Assembly: GCA_016179185.1 (NCBI GenBank)
Contig: JACORW010000008.1
Span: forward strand, 1-39,740
Source of the DNA: Gammaproteobacteria bacterium
GTDB taxonomy: Bacteria; Pseudomonadota; Gammaproteobacteria; Eutrophobiales; Eutrophobiaceae
DNA length: 39,740 nucleotides
Direction: 5' to 3'
Positions 6,951 to 16,564 of the stretch are shown one piece after another (position 1 is the stretch's first letter; every line of letters begins with the position of its first letter). Under the pieces are notes generated by a model that was given only the letters and a program-made list of their open reading frames with translations, had not been told where the DNA came from and did not search any database. Both the position numbers and the translations under genes were made by a program.

Positions 6951-7697
6951 ATGGCGGGACACAGTAAATGGGCCAACATCCAGCATCGCAAGGGCCGTCA
7001 GGACGCCAGACGCGGCAAACTCTTCTCCAAGCTGATCCGGGAGGTCAGCATCGCCGCCCGCGCCGGAGGGGCTGATCCGGCTTACAACCCGCGGCTGCGC
7101 GCCGCCGTGGACGCCGCGTTTGCGCAGAACATGTCGAAAGACGCCATAGAGCGCGCGGTGAAACGCGGCGTCGGCAATGAAGAGGGCCAGGATCTCGAGG
7201 AGATCCGCTATGAGGGTTACGGCCCGGGCGGCGTCGCCGTGCTGGTGGACTGCGTCACCAACAATCGCAATCGCACCGCCGGCGAGGTGCGCCACGCGTT
7301 CAGCAAGTACGGCGGCAATCTTGGCAGCAGCGGTTCGGTGGCGTATCTGTTTCGCAAGGTGGGCGTCATCGGGTTCAACGCCGGCCACAGCGAGGATCGG
7401 ATCATGGAGGCCGCATTGGAGGCCGGCGCCGAGGACGTCATCACGAGCCCGGACGGATCGGCGGAAGTGCTGACGGCGCCGGATTCCCTCGTGGACGTCA
7501 AGGAGGCCTTCGTCAGGGCGGGGCTCATGCCGGACAGCGCCGAGGTGACCATGCGCGCCGGTACCTCCCAGCCGCTGGATCGCGCCACCGCCGAATCCAT
7601 GTTCCGGCTGCTGGAAAATCTGGAGGAACTCGACGACGTGCAGAAGGTGTACTCCAACGCCGACATCGCGGAGGAGATCCTGGAGCAACTGGCATGA
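6951..7697 (+). CDS. yebC: YebC/TACO1-family protein (translation or transcription factor)
   Basis: A 248-residue YebC-family protein of normal length, opening MAGHSKWANIQHRKGRQDAR as the family does. It is a cytoplasmic three-domain protein. Family members have been described as DNA-binding regulators, and more recently some as ribosome-associated factors that help at difficult peptide sequences; which applies here cannot be told. It is followed 19 bases later by ruvC, the conserved gammaproteobacterial order, so it likely heads the ruv unit. Starts from ATG 6951. Confidence 0.97.
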   Translation: MAGHSKWANIQHRKGRQDARRGKLFSKLIREVSIAARAGGADPAYNPRLRAAVDAAFAQNMSKDAIERAVKRGVGNEEGQDLEEIRYEGYGPGGVAVLVDCVTNNRNRTAGEVRHAFSKYGGNLGSSGSVAYLFRKVGVIGFNAGHSEDRIMEAALEAGAEDVITSPDGSAEVLTAPDSLVDVKEAFVRAGLMPDSAEVTMRAGTSQPLDRATAESMFRLLENLEELDDVQKVYSNADIAEEILEQLA

Positions 7698-7716
7698 GCG
7701 GGCGTGCGTCCGGATC

Positions 7717-8235
7717 ATGACCCCGGTCCGCATTCTCGGCATTGATCCGGGCTTCCTGCGCACCGGTTACGGCATCATTGACCTGACGGGAAATCATGCG
7801 CGCCACGTCTGCCACGGCGTCATCCGCACCGAAAGCGGCGAACTCGGGGATCGGCTGCGGCGCATCTTCGCGGGCATCGGGGAGATCATTGCGCAGTGGC
7901 GGCCGGCGGAAACCGCGGTGGAAAAAGTATTCGTGGATCGCAACGCGGACTCGGCGTTGAAACTGGGGCAGGCGCGCGGCGCCGCAGTTACCGCGTGCGC
8001 CAACCTGGGTCTCGCCATCAACGAATACAGCCCGAACCAGATTAAGCAGGCCATCGTCGGACGCGGGCACGCGGAAAAGCAGCAGGTGCAGCACATGGTG
8101 CGCGTCCTGCTGTGTCTGCAGGACCTGCCCCAGGCGGACGCCGCGGATGCGCTGGCCGTGGCCCTGTGCCACGGTCACCAGCGCGAAGGCCGGCGCCGGC
8201 TCGCCGCGGCGCTGGCGCAAGGCGCACGCCAATGA
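7717..8235 (+). CDS. ruvC: Crossover junction endodeoxyribonuclease RuvC
   Basis: A 172-residue Holliday-junction resolvase with an RNase H-like fold. The acidic catalytic set is visible: Asp10 (GIDPG), Glu69 (AVEKVF), Asp141 and Asp144 (ADAADALA), equivalent to Asp7, Glu66, Asp138 and Asp141 of E. coli. RuvC nicks the junction symmetrically while RuvAB migrates it. Its stop overlaps the ruvA start by four bases (ATGA, 8232-8235). Confidence 0.98.
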   Translation: MTPVRILGIDPGFLRTGYGIIDLTGNHARHVCHGVIRTESGELGDRLRRIFAGIGEIIAQWRPAETAVEKVFVDRNADSALKLGQARGAAVTACANLGLAINEYSPNQIKQAIVGRGHAEKQQVQHMVRVLLCLQDLPQADAADALAVALCHGHQREGRRRLAAALAQGARQ

Positions 8236-8840
8236 TCGGGCAATTGCGCGGCATCGTGTTGATCAAGCGCCCGCCGCACCTGGTGCTGGACGTTCAGGGC
8301 GTCGGTTACGAGATCGAGGCGCCGATGTCCACATTCTACCGGCTGCCCGCCACGGGCGCGGAGATGCATCTGTTCACACATCTGGCCGTGCGCGACGATG
8401 CGCATCTGCTGTTCGGATTCGCCACCGAGGCCGAACGCCGGCTGTTCCGCGCGCTGCTGAAAGTCAACGGCGTCGGTGCGCGCACTGCATTGACCATCCT
8501 GTCCGGTATGGAGACCGGCATGCTCGTGCAGTGCATCCGCACCAGTGATGTCCAGCGGCTCGTGCGCCTGCCCGGCATCGGCAGGAAGACCGCCGAGCGG
8601 CTCGTGGTCGAAATGCGCGATCGGCTGGCGGACTGGGAAGCCGCCGGCAACGCGGAGGGCGCCGCGGCGGCAGGCGCGCCGGGGGCCACGCCCGCCAATG
8701 CCGCCGACGAGGCCGTCAGCGCCCTCATCGCCCTGGGCTACAAGCCTCAGGAGGCAAGCCGCCATGTGCAGTCCGTGGTTCAGGACGGCATGGGCAGCGA
8801 GGACATCATCCGTGAGGCGTTGAAGGCCTCGATTCGATGA
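8232..8840 (+). CDS. ruvA: Holliday junction branch migration protein RuvA
   Basis: A 202-residue RuvA that opens MIGQLRGIV. The N-terminal OB fold is followed by helix-hairpin-helix motifs ([14 protein letters not shown] near residue 113-126), an Ala-rich flexible linker around 138-158 and the C-terminal RuvB-contacting domain. It binds the four-way junction and recruits RuvB. The ATG at 8232 overlaps the ruvC stop, and its own stop overlaps ruvB by four bases (8837-8840), so the three genes are translationally coupled. Confidence 0.98.
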   Translation: MIGQLRGIVLIKRPPHLVLDVQGVGYEIEAPMSTFYRLPATGAEMHLFTHLAVRDDAHLLFGFATEAERRLFRALLKVNGVGARTALTILSGMETGMLVQCIRTSDVQRLVRLPGIGRKTAERLVVEMRDRLADWEAAGNAEGAAAAGAPGATPANAADEAVSALIALGYKPQEASRHVQSVVQDGMGSEDIIREALKASIR

Positions 8841-9880
8841 GCAACACCAATCCGGTCATCTCCGCCACGGGCACGTCCGAGGACGCCGCCGCCGAACTCT
8901 CGCTGCGGCCAAAGCGGCTGGCGGACTATCGTGGCCAGCCGCAGGTCAACGAGCAGATGGAGATCTTCATCAGCGCGGCGCGGCGCCGCAGCGAGGCGCT
9001 GGACCACGTGCTGATCTTCGGCCCCCCCGGGCTCGGCAAGACCACGCTGGCGCACATCATTGCGTTCGAAATGCAGGTCAATCTGCGCCAGACCGCCGGG
9101 CCGGTGCTGGAACGGGCCGGGGATCTCGCCGCCCTGCTCACCAATCTCGAACCCAGGGACGTGCTGTTCATAGACGAGATCCACCGGCTGAGTCCGGTGG
9201 TCGAGGAAATCCTCTACCCCGCCATGGAGGATTATCAGATCGATATAATCCTCGGCGAGGGCCCGGCGGCGCGCGCCATCAAGCTCGACATCCCGCCGTT
9301 CACTCTCGTGGGCGCCACCACGCGCGCCGGGCTGCTGACCTCTCCGCTCCGGGATCGCTTCGGCATCGTGCAGCGGCTGGAGTTCTACAGCACGGGGGAT
9401 CTCGCCGGCATCGTCACCCGCTCCGCGGCAATATTGAATGTGTCCGTGGATGCCGAGGGTGCGATGGCCATCGCCTCGCGTTCGCGCGGCACGCCGCGCA
9501 TCGCCAACCGGCTGTTGCGGCGCGTGCGCGACTTTGCCGAGGTCAGGGGCGACGGAAAGGTAAGCGCGCGCACGGCAGCGCGTGCGCTGGACCTGCTGAA
9601 CGTGGACAGCCACGGCTTCGACGTCATGGACCGCAAGCTGCTGCTCGCCATCATGCAGAAATTCGACGGTGGGCCGGTGGGCATAGACAACCTCGCCGCC
9701 GCCATCGGCGAGGAGCGCGGCACAATCGAGGATGTCATCGAACCGTTCCTGATCCAGCAGGGTTTCATGAAGCGCACGCAGCGCGGCCGCATGGTGACGC
9801 GCAATGCCTGGCTGCACTTCGGAATCGAGGCGCCGCGCAACGCCGCCGCGGACCAGGATCTGTTCGACAATGGGGGCTGA
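8837..9880 (+). CDS. ruvB: Holliday junction helicase motor RuvB
   Basis: A 347-residue AAA+ ATPase. Walker A is GPPGLGKT (62-69) and Walker B is FIDEIH (111-116); the sensor and Arg-finger segment is near TSPLRDRFG, and the C-terminal winged helix is intact to the end. Hexamers of RuvB pump DNA through the RuvA-bound junction. Normal length. The downstream ybgC start lies inside the last codons (overlap 9870-9880). Confidence 0.98.
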   Translation: MSNTNPVISATGTSEDAAAELSLRPKRLADYRGQPQVNEQMEIFISAARRRSEALDHVLIFGPPGLGKTTLAHIIAFEMQVNLRQTAGPVLERAGDLAALLTNLEPRDVLFIDEIHRLSPVVEEILYPAMEDYQIDIILGEGPAARAIKLDIPPFTLVGATTRAGLLTSPLRDRFGIVQRLEFYSTGDLAGIVTRSAAILNVSVDAEGAMAIASRSRGTPRIANRLLRRVRDFAEVRGDGKVSARTAARALDLLNVDSHGFDVMDRKLLLAIMQKFDGGPVGIDNLAAAIGEERGTIEDVIEPFLIQQGFMKRTQRGRMVTRNAWLHFGIEAPRNAAADQDLFDNGG

Positions 9881-10307
9881 GCGCCGCGCGCAGGCCGCCG
9901 GCGCGGAATTTCGCTGGGCGGTGCGTGTCTATTACGAGGACACCGACGCCACCGGCCTGGTCTACCACAGCACGTACCTGGAGTTCATGGAACGCGCCCG
10001 CACCGAATGGCTGCGCCATCTGGGCCACGGGCAGCATGACCTGCGCAGCAAAACCGGCATCGTGTTCGTGGTGCGCGACCTCGAAGTGCGGTTCATGCGC
10101 CCGGCACGCATTGATCAGCTGCTGGAAGTGACCGTGCGCATCACCCGCTGCCGGGGCGCCAGCATGCGCTTCGAGCAGACCGTGCACGATGGGGAGACGG
10201 GGCCGCTGTGCCGCGCGCTGGTGGAAGTCGCCTGCATAGATGCCGTAACGCTGAAACCGCGCCGTTTGCCGGACTTCATCAAGGAGGGACTGAAACATGT
10301 CCACTGA
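9870..10307 (+). CDS. ybgC: Tol-Pal-associated acyl-CoA thioesterase YbgC
   Basis: A 145-residue hot-dog thioesterase of the 4-hydroxybenzoyl-CoA thioesterase type. The signature [13 protein letters not shown] contains the expected catalytic Asp (Asp26). In other proteobacteria YbgC acts on acyl-CoA or acyl-ACP at the inner membrane and heads the tol-pal operon, as here. The ATG at 9870 overlaps the ruvB end by 11 bases and gives the normal N-terminus. Its own end overlaps tolQ by 11 bases. Confidence 0.95.
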   Translation: MGAERRAQAAGAEFRWAVRVYYEDTDATGLVYHSTYLEFMERARTEWLRHLGHGQHDLRSKTGIVFVVRDLEVRFMRPARIDQLLEVTVRITRCRGASMRFEQTVHDGETGPLCRALVEVACIDAVTLKPRRLPDFIKEGLKHVH

Positions 10308-10971
10308 TCTGTCGTTCCTGAACCTGATCCTCGGCGCCAGCGCCGTGGTAAAACTGGTGATGCTGGCCCTGCTCGCGGCATCGGTCGTCTCCTGGGCGAT
10401 GATCTTCAGCAAGCGCGTCAACCTGCAACGCGCCCGGCGCGAGGCCGACCAGTTTGAGGAGCAGTTCTGGGCCGTCGAGGACCTGAACGCGCTGTTCAAC
10501 CGCATCAGCGCGAAGCGCTATGGCGGCAGCGGCATGGAAAAGATCTTCGAGGCCGGATTCAAGGAATTCGCGCGGCTGCGCAAACAGACCGGGATTAGTT
10601 CCGAGGCCGTGATGGAGGGCGCGCAGCGCGCCATGCGCGTGGCGCTGAACCGCGAGCTGGAGTCACTGGAGGTGCACCTGTCGTTCCTGGCGACGGTGGG
10701 CTCAACCAGCCCCTACGTGGGCCTGTTCGGCACCGTGTGGGGGATCATGAACAGTTTCCGCGCCCTGGGAAACGTGCAGCAGGCCACCATCTCCCTGGTC
10801 GCGCCCGGCATCGCCGAGGCCTTGATCGCCACGGCCATCGGCCTGTTCGCCGCCATCCCGGCGGTGATTGCCTACAACCGGTTCTCCAATGACGTCGAGC
10901 GGCTGTCAATCCGCTACGACATTTTCATGGAAGAGTTTTCGGCCATCCTCCACCGTCATGCACATGCATAG
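10297..10971 (+). CDS. tolQ: Tol-Pal system proton channel subunit TolQ
   Basis: A 224-residue MotA/TolQ/ExbB-family inner-membrane protein. The first transmembrane segment is about residues 12-38, with two more at about 130-155 and 165-190 around the conserved core. With TolR it makes the motor that uses proton motive force to energise TolA, tightening the outer membrane at the division site. The start overlaps ybgC. The heptamer array begins five bases after the stop, so it is not tightly coupled to tolR. Confidence 0.97.
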   Translation: MSTDLSFLNLILGASAVVKLVMLALLAASVVSWAMIFSKRVNLQRARREADQFEEQFWAVEDLNALFNRISAKRYGGSGMEKIFEAGFKEFARLRKQTGISSEAVMEGAQRAMRVALNRELESLEVHLSFLATVGSTSPYVGLFGTVWGIMNSFRALGNVQQATISLVAPGIAEALIATAIGLFAAIPAVIAYNRFSNDVERLSIRYDIFMEEFSAILHRHAHA

Positions 10972-10976
10972 AAGCA

Positions 10977-11074
10977 GTCACAAGTGACAAGTAAAAGACA
11001 AAACCCGGTCAGGACACCGGATCCCGTTCTGGTTCGAACCGTATCGCACTGCTCACCAGCCACCAGCCACCAGC
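10977..11074 (+). repeat. Heptamer repeats in the tolQ-tolR gap
   Basis: Units GTCACAA, GTGACAA, GTAAAAG (10977-10997) match the 6137-6255 family. A second run of three perfect CACCAGC units lies at 11054-11074, just before the tolR start. Together they account for much of the 112-base gap between two genes that are usually adjacent. The small palindrome GGTTCGAACC lies between them. Confidence 0.75.
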
Positions 11075-11083
11075 CACGAAATC

Positions 11084-11506
11084 ATGCGCCAACGAATCAG
11101 ACGCAAGTTGATGTCCGAGATAAACGTCGTGCCGTACATCGACGTGATGCTCGTGTTGCTCGTAATCTTCATGATCACGGCGCCGCTGCTGACCCAGGGC
11201 GTGAGCGTGGAGCTGCCGCGCGCGGCGGCGAAGCCTTTGCCCGCGCCGGACCGGGAGCCGGTGGTCATCAGCATTGACGGTGCCGGCAGGTACTTCATCA
11301 ACTATGGCGACAACCAGGACCAGCCCGTGCCGCTGGAGACGCTGGTCAACCGCGTGGCGGCATTGCGCAAGTACCAGCCGGCGATCCCCGTCTATCTCAA
11401 GGGGGATCGCAAGGTCGATTACGGCCGGGTGGTGGAACTGATGGCGCTGTTGCAAGGCTCCGGCGTGGAAGGCGTCGGGCTGGTCACGACGCCGCCGGGC
11501 GGCTGA
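11084..11506 (+). CDS. tolR: Tol-Pal system protein TolR
   Basis: A 140-residue ExbD/TolR protein. A short basic cytoplasmic N-terminus leads into one transmembrane helix (about 17-38) containing Asp20, equivalent to the proton-pathway Asp23 of E. coli TolR, followed by a periplasmic domain. It works with TolQ as stator of the Tol motor. The ATG at 11084 gives the family N-terminus; the site before it (repeat-derived CACGAAATC) is a poor ribosome-binding site. Internal ATG 11111 would remove the basic leader. Confidence 0.95.
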   Translation: MRQRIRRKLMSEINVVPYIDVMLVLLVIFMITAPLLTQGVSVELPRAAAKPLPAPDREPVVISIDGAGRYFINYGDNQDQPVPLETLVNRVAALRKYQPAIPVYLKGDRKVDYGRVVELMALLQGSGVEGVGLVTTPPGG

Positions 11507-11524
11507 CCCGGCTGCACCGATTCG

Positions 11525-12280
11525 ATGACGCTGCGCGCCTTTTCCCTGTCGCTAATCCTGCACGCGGTCATGCTGGCGCTGCTGGTGTTCAGCTTCGACT
11601 TTCAGAAGGAGGAGCTGGTGATACGACCGCAGGACGTCATGAAGGCGGTGAGCGTGGACAGCAGGCAGGTGGAACAGGAGATCAACCGCCTGCGGGAGAT
11701 CGAGCAGAAGAAAGAAGCGGCGGACCGGCAGCGCGAAAGGGAACTGCAGGCGAAGCTAAAGGAGCTGGAGCGCAAGGCGCGCGCGGCCGAGGAGCAGCGC
11801 ACGACCGAGGAAAAACGCCTGGCTGAGCTTGCGGAAAAAAAGGAAAAACAACGCAAGGAGTCAGAGGCCGAGGAAAAGCGCGTCGCGGAACTCAAGAAAC
11901 AGAAGGAGGACCTGGAGAAGAAAAAGAAGGCCGAGGAGGATGAGAGGAAAAAACAGGCCGACGAGCAGAAGGCGAAGGAAGCGGCGCAGGCAAAGCAGGA
12001 TCTCACGCTGATCGATCTACACAGCGCCAGAATCCGCGCGGCCATCGCGCAGCAGTTCAATACCGTGGGACTGCCCCACGGGCTGTCATGCGTATTGTTC
12101 ATCCGCATGGTGCCCGGCGGCGAAGTCGTCGCGGCGCGGATCGAACAGTCCAGCGGCAACGACGTATTCGACCGGCGCGCGGAAGCGGCGGTATTCCGGG
12201 CCTCGCCGTTGCCGGTGCCGGACGATCAGCGCGTATTTGAAAAGATGCGCGAAATTCGACTAAGGTTTGCGCCCGATTGA
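11525..12280 (+). CDS. tolA: Tol-Pal system protein TolA
   Basis: A 251-residue TolA, shorter than the E. coli protein (about 420). The N-terminal transmembrane anchor is about residues 8-25. A Lys/Glu/Ala/Arg-rich coiled helix (about 40-160) spans the periplasm. The C-terminal TonB-like domain (about 165-251) contains VAARIEQSSGNDVFDRRAEAA. It transmits TolQR energy to Pal and TolB. The shortened helix is common outside enterics. Confidence 0.95.
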   Translation: MTLRAFSLSLILHAVMLALLVFSFDFQKEELVIRPQDVMKAVSVDSRQVEQEINRLREIEQKKEAADRQRERELQAKLKELERKARAAEEQRTTEEKRLAELAEKKEKQRKESEAEEKRVAELKKQKEDLEKKKKAEEDERKKQADEQKAKEAAQAKQDLTLIDLHSARIRAAIAQQFNTVGLPHGLSCVLFIRMVPGGEVVAARIEQSSGNDVFDRRAEAAVFRASPLPVPDDQRVFEKMREIRLRFAPD

Positions 12281-12296
12281 ACGAAGGAACGCGCCG

Positions 12297-13601
12297 ATGA
12301 GGAAGGTCGTAGTGCTGGTGCTGTCGTTGTTGCCGGCGGTGCTTGTGCCGCAGGCGTTTGCGGTGATTGACATCACGGTGACCGAGGGCGTGGAGCAGCC
12401 CCTGCCTGTCGCCGTCGTCCCGTTCGGCTGGTCCGGCCCCGCGGACAGCCAGCCCATATTCATGGAGTCCACCATCGGCAACGATCTCGCGCGCAGCGGG
12501 CGCTTTGCCCCCATGGAGGCGAAGGACATGCCGCAGACCCCCACGGAGTTCGCGGCGGTGAATTTCAAGGACTGGCGCATGCTGGGCATGCAGAACGTGG
12601 TCATCGGCAGCCTGCGTGAAACCGGGCCCGACAGCTATGAAGTGGAATTCCGGCTGTTGAATTCCTTCAATGGCTCCCAGCTCGCCGGCTTCCGCGTGCC
12701 GGCGACCCGCAAGCAGTTGCGGCGCACCGCGCACCGCATCGCCGACATCGTGTTCGAGAAACTGACCGGCGTGCGCGGGGCCTTTGACACGCGCATCGCC
12801 TACGTGACCGTGAAAAAGACCGGCAGCAACAGCCGCTACAGCCTGCAGATCGCGGACGCGGACGGGTTCAATCCGCAGGTGCTGCTGGAATCCGATGAGC
12901 CGCTGCTGTCGCCGGCCTGGGCGCCCGACGGCAAGCGGCTCGCGTACGTCTCGTTCGAGGGGCGCACGACGTCCGTCTATGTCCAGGACATCATCACCGG
13001 TCAGCGCCAGAAGGTGGCCGCGAACCCGGGCATCAACAGCGCCCCGGCGTTTTCGCCGGACGGCAGGCGGCTGGCGCTGACGCTGTCCATGGGCGGGGAC
13101 CCGGAGATCTACGTACTCAACCTGGAAACGCGCGGGCTGTACCAGGTGACCCATGATCGGTCCATTGACACCGAACCGTCCTGGTCTCCCGACGGCAGCC
13201 GCATCGCTTTCACGTCGGATCGCGGTGGCGGGCCGCAAATCTACGAGGCCAGCGCCCAGGGCGGGCCGGCGCAGCGGCTGTCGTTCGAAGGGTCCTACAA
13301 TGCGCGGCCGCGTTACGCCCCGGACGGGCGTTCCATCGCCGTCGTGCACGGCCGGGATCGCCGTTACCAGATCGGCGTATTCGCGCCCGGGCAGGGCGGG
13401 CTCGAAATCCTGAGCAAATCCCGGCTCGACGAGTCGCCCAGCTTCGCGCCCAACGGCAGCATGATCATCTACACCACCGTGGGCGCGCGCGGATCGGAAC
13501 TGGCCGCCGTTTCCACCGACGGCCATGTGCATCAGCGGCTTGCCTTGCAGGACGGCGAGGTCCGGGAACCGGCGTGGGGCCCGTTCCTGTCAGGTCAGTA
13601 G
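12297..13601 (+). CDS. tolB: Tol-Pal system beta-propeller protein TolB
   Basis: A 434-residue periplasmic protein. The signal peptide is 1-22 (MRKVVVLVLSLLPAVL..AFA). After an N-terminal alpha/beta domain come WD40-like/PD40 repeats from about residue 180, recognisable by recurring PSWSPDGSRIAF-type strings. It binds Pal and TolA and controls whether Pal is free to bind peptidoglycan. The ATG at 12297 has AAGGA about eight bases upstream; the frame opens at 12267 but would spoil the signal peptide. Confidence 0.97.
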   Translation: MRKVVVLVLSLLPAVLVPQAFAVIDITVTEGVEQPLPVAVVPFGWSGPADSQPIFMESTIGNDLARSGRFAPMEAKDMPQTPTEFAAVNFKDWRMLGMQNVVIGSLRETGPDSYEVEFRLLNSFNGSQLAGFRVPATRKQLRRTAHRIADIVFEKLTGVRGAFDTRIAYVTVKKTGSNSRYSLQIADADGFNPQVLLESDEPLLSPAWAPDGKRLAYVSFEGRTTSVYVQDIITGQRQKVAANPGINSAPAFSPDGRRLALTLSMGGDPEIYVLNLETRGLYQVTHDRSIDTEPSWSPDGSRIAFTSDRGGGPQIYEASAQGGPAQRLSFEGSYNARPRYAPDGRSIAVVHGRDRRYQIGVFAPGQGGLEILSKSRLDESPSFAPNGSMIIYTTVGARGSELAAVSTDGHVHQRLALQDGEVREPAWGPFLSGQ

Positions 13602-13681
13602 CGGGGCCGGTTATTTCGGCAACATTGATGTGCGATCATAGGCAGACATTTGACTAATTCATGTAGCGAGGAGAATCAATC

Positions 13682-14200
13682 ATGAAAAAGTACCTGGCGC
13701 TGGCGTTGTGCCTGGCAGTGGGTCTGACCGCGTGCAGCTCGAAGCCTAAGCAGGCCGACACGTCGAAAAAGGTCGAAGATCGTTCGGCAACCACGGACAA
13801 GGGGACCCAGACTTACGGCACGGGCACGGATACCGGCGGCGCCATGAGCGCGCTGAACGATCCCGCCAGCCCGCTGGCGGTGCGCACGATTTATTTCGAT
13901 TACGACAGCAGCGACATCCTGCCGGAATACCAGAAAACCGTGGAGGCCCACGCCGCGTTTCTGGCCCAGAACCCGAAAATAACCATGGCGCTGGAAGGAC
14001 ATGCGGACGAGCGTGGCTCACGGGAATACAACCTGGCGCTGGGCGAACGGCGCGCGCAGTCGGTTAAGCGGCAGATGGTGCTCCTGGGCGCCGCCGCCGA
14101 CCAGATCCGCACCACCAGTTACGGCGAGGAACGCCCCGTTGTGGACGGCCACGATGAAACCTCCTGGAGCCAGAACCGGCGTGTGGAAATCATTTACTGA
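13682..14200 (+). CDS. pal: Peptidoglycan-associated lipoprotein Pal
   Basis: A 172-residue outer-membrane lipoprotein. Its lipobox is LTAC with lipidated Cys18 and Ser at +2. A charged linker leads to an OmpA-like domain (about 65-172) with YFDYDSSDI and the peptidoglycan-binding segment GHADERGSREYNLALGERRA. It anchors the outer membrane to the cell wall and is moved to the septum by the Tol system. A good AGGAG Shine-Dalgarno sits about seven bases before ATG 13682. Confidence 0.98.
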   Translation: MKKYLALALCLAVGLTACSSKPKQADTSKKVEDRSATTDKGTQTYGTGTDTGGAMSALNDPASPLAVRTIYFDYDSSDILPEYQKTVEAHAAFLAQNPKITMALEGHADERGSREYNLALGERRAQSVKRQMVLLGAAADQIRTTSYGEERPVVDGHDETSWSQNRRVEIIY

Positions 14201-15194
14201 AACCCTGCGCCGGAGTGGCTCGTTGGCGCTTTGCGCCAGCCTCGGGCTGGCGCCGGCGGCGCACGCCGCCGCGCCGGTCAGGGAAAAGGACGCAATCGGG
14301 CTGACCGAGCGCGTGGAACGGCTGGAACGCCTGCTGCAGAACCAGGGACTGCTGGAATTGCTGCAGCAGGTGCAGGCGTTACAGCAGGACGTCAACAGCC
14401 TGCGCGGCGCCGTGGACGTTCAGACGCATGCGCTGGAACAGATGCGCGAGCGCGAGCGGGCGCTGCATGCAGACATGGACCGGCGCCTGCAGGCGTTGGA
14501 GCCCGGAACAACAACGGCCCCGGAGCCTGCCGCGCCGGATGCCGGCACGGAGCCGCCGCTGGAGAGCCTGTCCGCGGTTCGGGCGGAGGACGACATTCCC
14601 GCGGGCCCGGAGGCGGACACCCCGTTGACGGTGGAAACCGTCAGCGCACCGGCAGCCGCTGCAGGCACCGCCGTCGCTGCGGCCGATGCCGCCGGCCGCT
14701 CCGCCGGTGCGGCGCTGTCGGCGGCGGCAGCGACCGCCTCGACCGGCGCTGCCGCTGCGGGCGTCGTGGCGCCCAGCACGGATCCTGGTGCCGCGGCCGC
14801 AACCGCCGACCAGGCCGATTATGAGCGCGCATTCTGGCTGTTGAAGCAGGCACGCTACGATGACGCCATCCAGGCGTTCCGCGCCTATCGCGCCGCATGG
14901 CCGAAAGGGCAGTATTCCGACAGCGCGCAGTACTGGCTTGGGGAAGGCTACCACGCGAAAAACAATTACCGGCAGGCATTGATTGAGTATGAGCGGCTCA
15001 TCGGAGAGTTTCCCAACAGCCAGAAGATCACCCATGCGCTCCTGAAGAGCGGCTACTGCCTGCAGGAACTGGGCCGCCCGGATGACGCGCGCGCGCGGCT
15101 GAACGATCTGGCGCAGCGCTACCCAGGCACGACCGCGGCGCGGCTGGCCGAGGAGCGCTTGCGCGTGATGACCGCCGCCGGGCGCGCCCCCTGA
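14181..15194 (+). CDS. cpoB: Cell division coordinator CpoB (YbgF)
   Basis: A 337-residue periplasmic protein that links Tol-Pal constriction to peptidoglycan synthesis. A signal peptide ends near ..AAHA-AAPV. A coiled-coil trimerisation segment follows (about 35-110, VERLERLLQNQGLLELL), then a long Ala-rich low-complexity linker (about 145-205), then C-terminal TPR-type repeats (about 210-330: YERAFWLLKQARYDDAIQAF). The GTG start at 14181 overlaps the pal end by 20 bases with GGAG about 11 bases upstream; it is chosen because it gives a full signal peptide. The linker is unusually Ala-rich. Confidence 0.9.
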   Translation: MWKSFTETLRRSGSLALCASLGLAPAAHAAAPVREKDAIGLTERVERLERLLQNQGLLELLQQVQALQQDVNSLRGAVDVQTHALEQMRERERALHADMDRRLQALEPGTTTAPEPAAPDAGTEPPLESLSAVRAEDDIPAGPEADTPLTVETVSAPAAAAGTAVAAADAAGRSAGAALSAAAATASTGAAAAGVVAPSTDPGAAAATADQADYERAFWLLKQARYDDAIQAFRAYRAAWPKGQYSDSAQYWLGEGYHAKNNYRQALIEYERLIGEFPNSQKITHALLKSGYCLQELGRPDDARARLNDLAQRYPGTTAARLAEERLRVMTAAGRAP

Positions 15195-15198
15195 TCCC

Positions 15199-15891
15199 GT
15201 GCGCGCGGAAGCTACGGCCCCGGTCCCGTTGACCCCGGGTTCCGCGCCCGATATCACGCTGCGCGTCAATGAAATCTTCCTGTCGTTGCAGGGCGAGACC
15301 ACCCGCGCCGGCCTGCCGACGATCTTCATCCGCCTGACCGGCTGCCCGCTGCGCTGCCACTACTGCGACACCGCTTACGCCTTCCATGAGGGCCGTACCA
15401 TGACCGCTGCGGACATCATGGCGGCGCTGGCGCCGTGGACCACGCGCCTTGTGACCGTCACCGGCGGCGAGCCGCTGGCGCAGAAATCCTGCCAAGCGCT
15501 TCTTACGCACCTGTGCGATCGGGGTTACGACGTGTCGCTGGAGACCGGGGGCGCCATTGACGTATCCGCCGTGGATGCGCGCGTTTGCAAGATTCTGGAC
15601 GTGAAGACGCCCGGTTCCGGGGAGTCCGGACGCAATCTCGCCGGTAACCTGGCGCATATGTCGGCGCGGGATCAGTTCAAGTTCGTGATCTGCGATCGGC
15701 GCGATTACGAATGGGCGCGGGAATTCGTCGCGCACCACCAGTTGCACAACCGCAGCGAGGTATTGTTCTCCCCGAGCCATGGCCAGTTGCCGGCGCGCGA
15801 TCTCGCGGACTGGGTGGTGGCCGACGAGCTGACAGTCAGATTGCAGATCCAGCTGCACAAGTATCTGTGGGGAGATGAGCGCGGACGTTGA
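15199..15891 (+). CDS. queE: 7-carboxy-7-deazaguanine synthase QueE
   Basis: A 230-residue radical SAM enzyme that makes CDG from carboxytetrahydropterin in queuosine synthesis. The cluster motif CPLRCHYC (Cys49, Cys53, Cys56) and the SAM-binding TGGEPLAQ segment are intact. The GTG at 15199 is used; no Shine-Dalgarno is visible and the first 20 residues look dispensable, so the start is uncertain. It overlaps queC by 17 bases and follows cpoB by four, the usual pal-cpoB-queE-queC order. Confidence 0.95.
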   Translation: MRAEATAPVPLTPGSAPDITLRVNEIFLSLQGETTRAGLPTIFIRLTGCPLRCHYCDTAYAFHEGRTMTAADIMAALAPWTTRLVTVTGGEPLAQKSCQALLTHLCDRGYDVSLETGGAIDVSAVDARVCKILDVKTPGSGESGRNLAGNLAHMSARDQFKFVICDRRDYEWAREFVAHHQLHNRSEVLFSPSHGQLPARDLADWVVADELTVRLQIQLHKYLWGDERGR

Positions 15892-16564
15892 GCGACGGGC
15901 CGTTGTGCTGCTGTCGGGCGGCCTCGACTCCGCCACTGCGCTGGCGGTGGCGCGTCGCGACGGCTTCATCTGCCATGCGTTGAGCTTCAACTACGGCCAG
16001 CGCCACCAGTTGGAGCTGGAAGCGGCGGCGAAAGTGGCCATGGCCGGAGGTGCGCGGGATCACCGCGTCATGCCGCTCGATTTGCGCGCCATCGGCGGCT
16101 CGGCGCTGACGGATCCCGGCATACCGGTACCCGAGCAGCCCTCCGCCGGCATTCCGTCCACCTATGTCCCCGCCCGCAATACCGTCATGCTGGCCATTGC
16201 GCTCGCCCAAGCCGAGGCGCTGGGCGGACGCGACATCTTCATCGGTGTCAATGCCGTGGATTATTCCGGCTATCCCGACTGCCGGCCGGAATTCATCGCC
16301 GCATTCGAGCGCCTGGCGAACCTCGCCACGCGCGCTGGCGTGCAAGGATCGCGATTGCGCATTCACGCGCCGCTGATCAGTCTGTCAAAGGTTGAAATCA
16401 TCCGGCTGGGGACGCAGCTCGGCGTGGACTATTCGCTGACCTTGTCTTGCTATCAGCCCGACGCCGGGGGCCGGGCCTGCGGCGTGTGCGACTCGTGCCG
16501 TTTCCGGCGCGACGGATTTGCCGGCGCGGGCCTGCCCGACCCGACCCGGTACCTGTCAGCCTGA
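15875..16564 (+). CDS. queC: 7-cyano-7-deazaguanine synthase QueC
   Basis: A 229-residue ATP-dependent enzyme converting CDG to preQ0 for queuosine. It has the PP-loop SGGLDS (14-19) and four Cys for zinc at 192, 202, 205 and 208 ([17 protein letters not shown]). Its start is inside queE. Its last nine bases overlap the end of the convergent transglycosylase gene on the other strand, so the two transcripts must terminate or collide there. Confidence 0.97.
   Translation: MSADVERRAVVLLSGGLDSATALAVARRDGFICHALSFNYGQRHQLELEAAAKVAMAGGARDHRVMPLDLRAIGGSALTDPGIPVPEQPSAGIPSTYVPARNTVMLAIALAQAEALGGRDIFIGVNAVDYSGYPDCRPEFIAAFERLANLATRAGVQGSRLRIHAPLISLSKVEIIRLGTQLGVDYSLTLSCYQPDAGGRACGVCDSCRFRRDGFAGAGLPDPTRYLSA

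Noticed and set aside
12099..13532. 477-codon minus-strand frame opposite tolB
   Set aside because: Shadow of tolB in a GC-rich genome; no family features.
14640..14810. Ala-rich stretch in cpoB as a frameshift or assembly error
   Set aside because: The frame stays open into a good TPR domain, and Ala-rich linkers between coiled coil and TPR are acceptable in CpoB.
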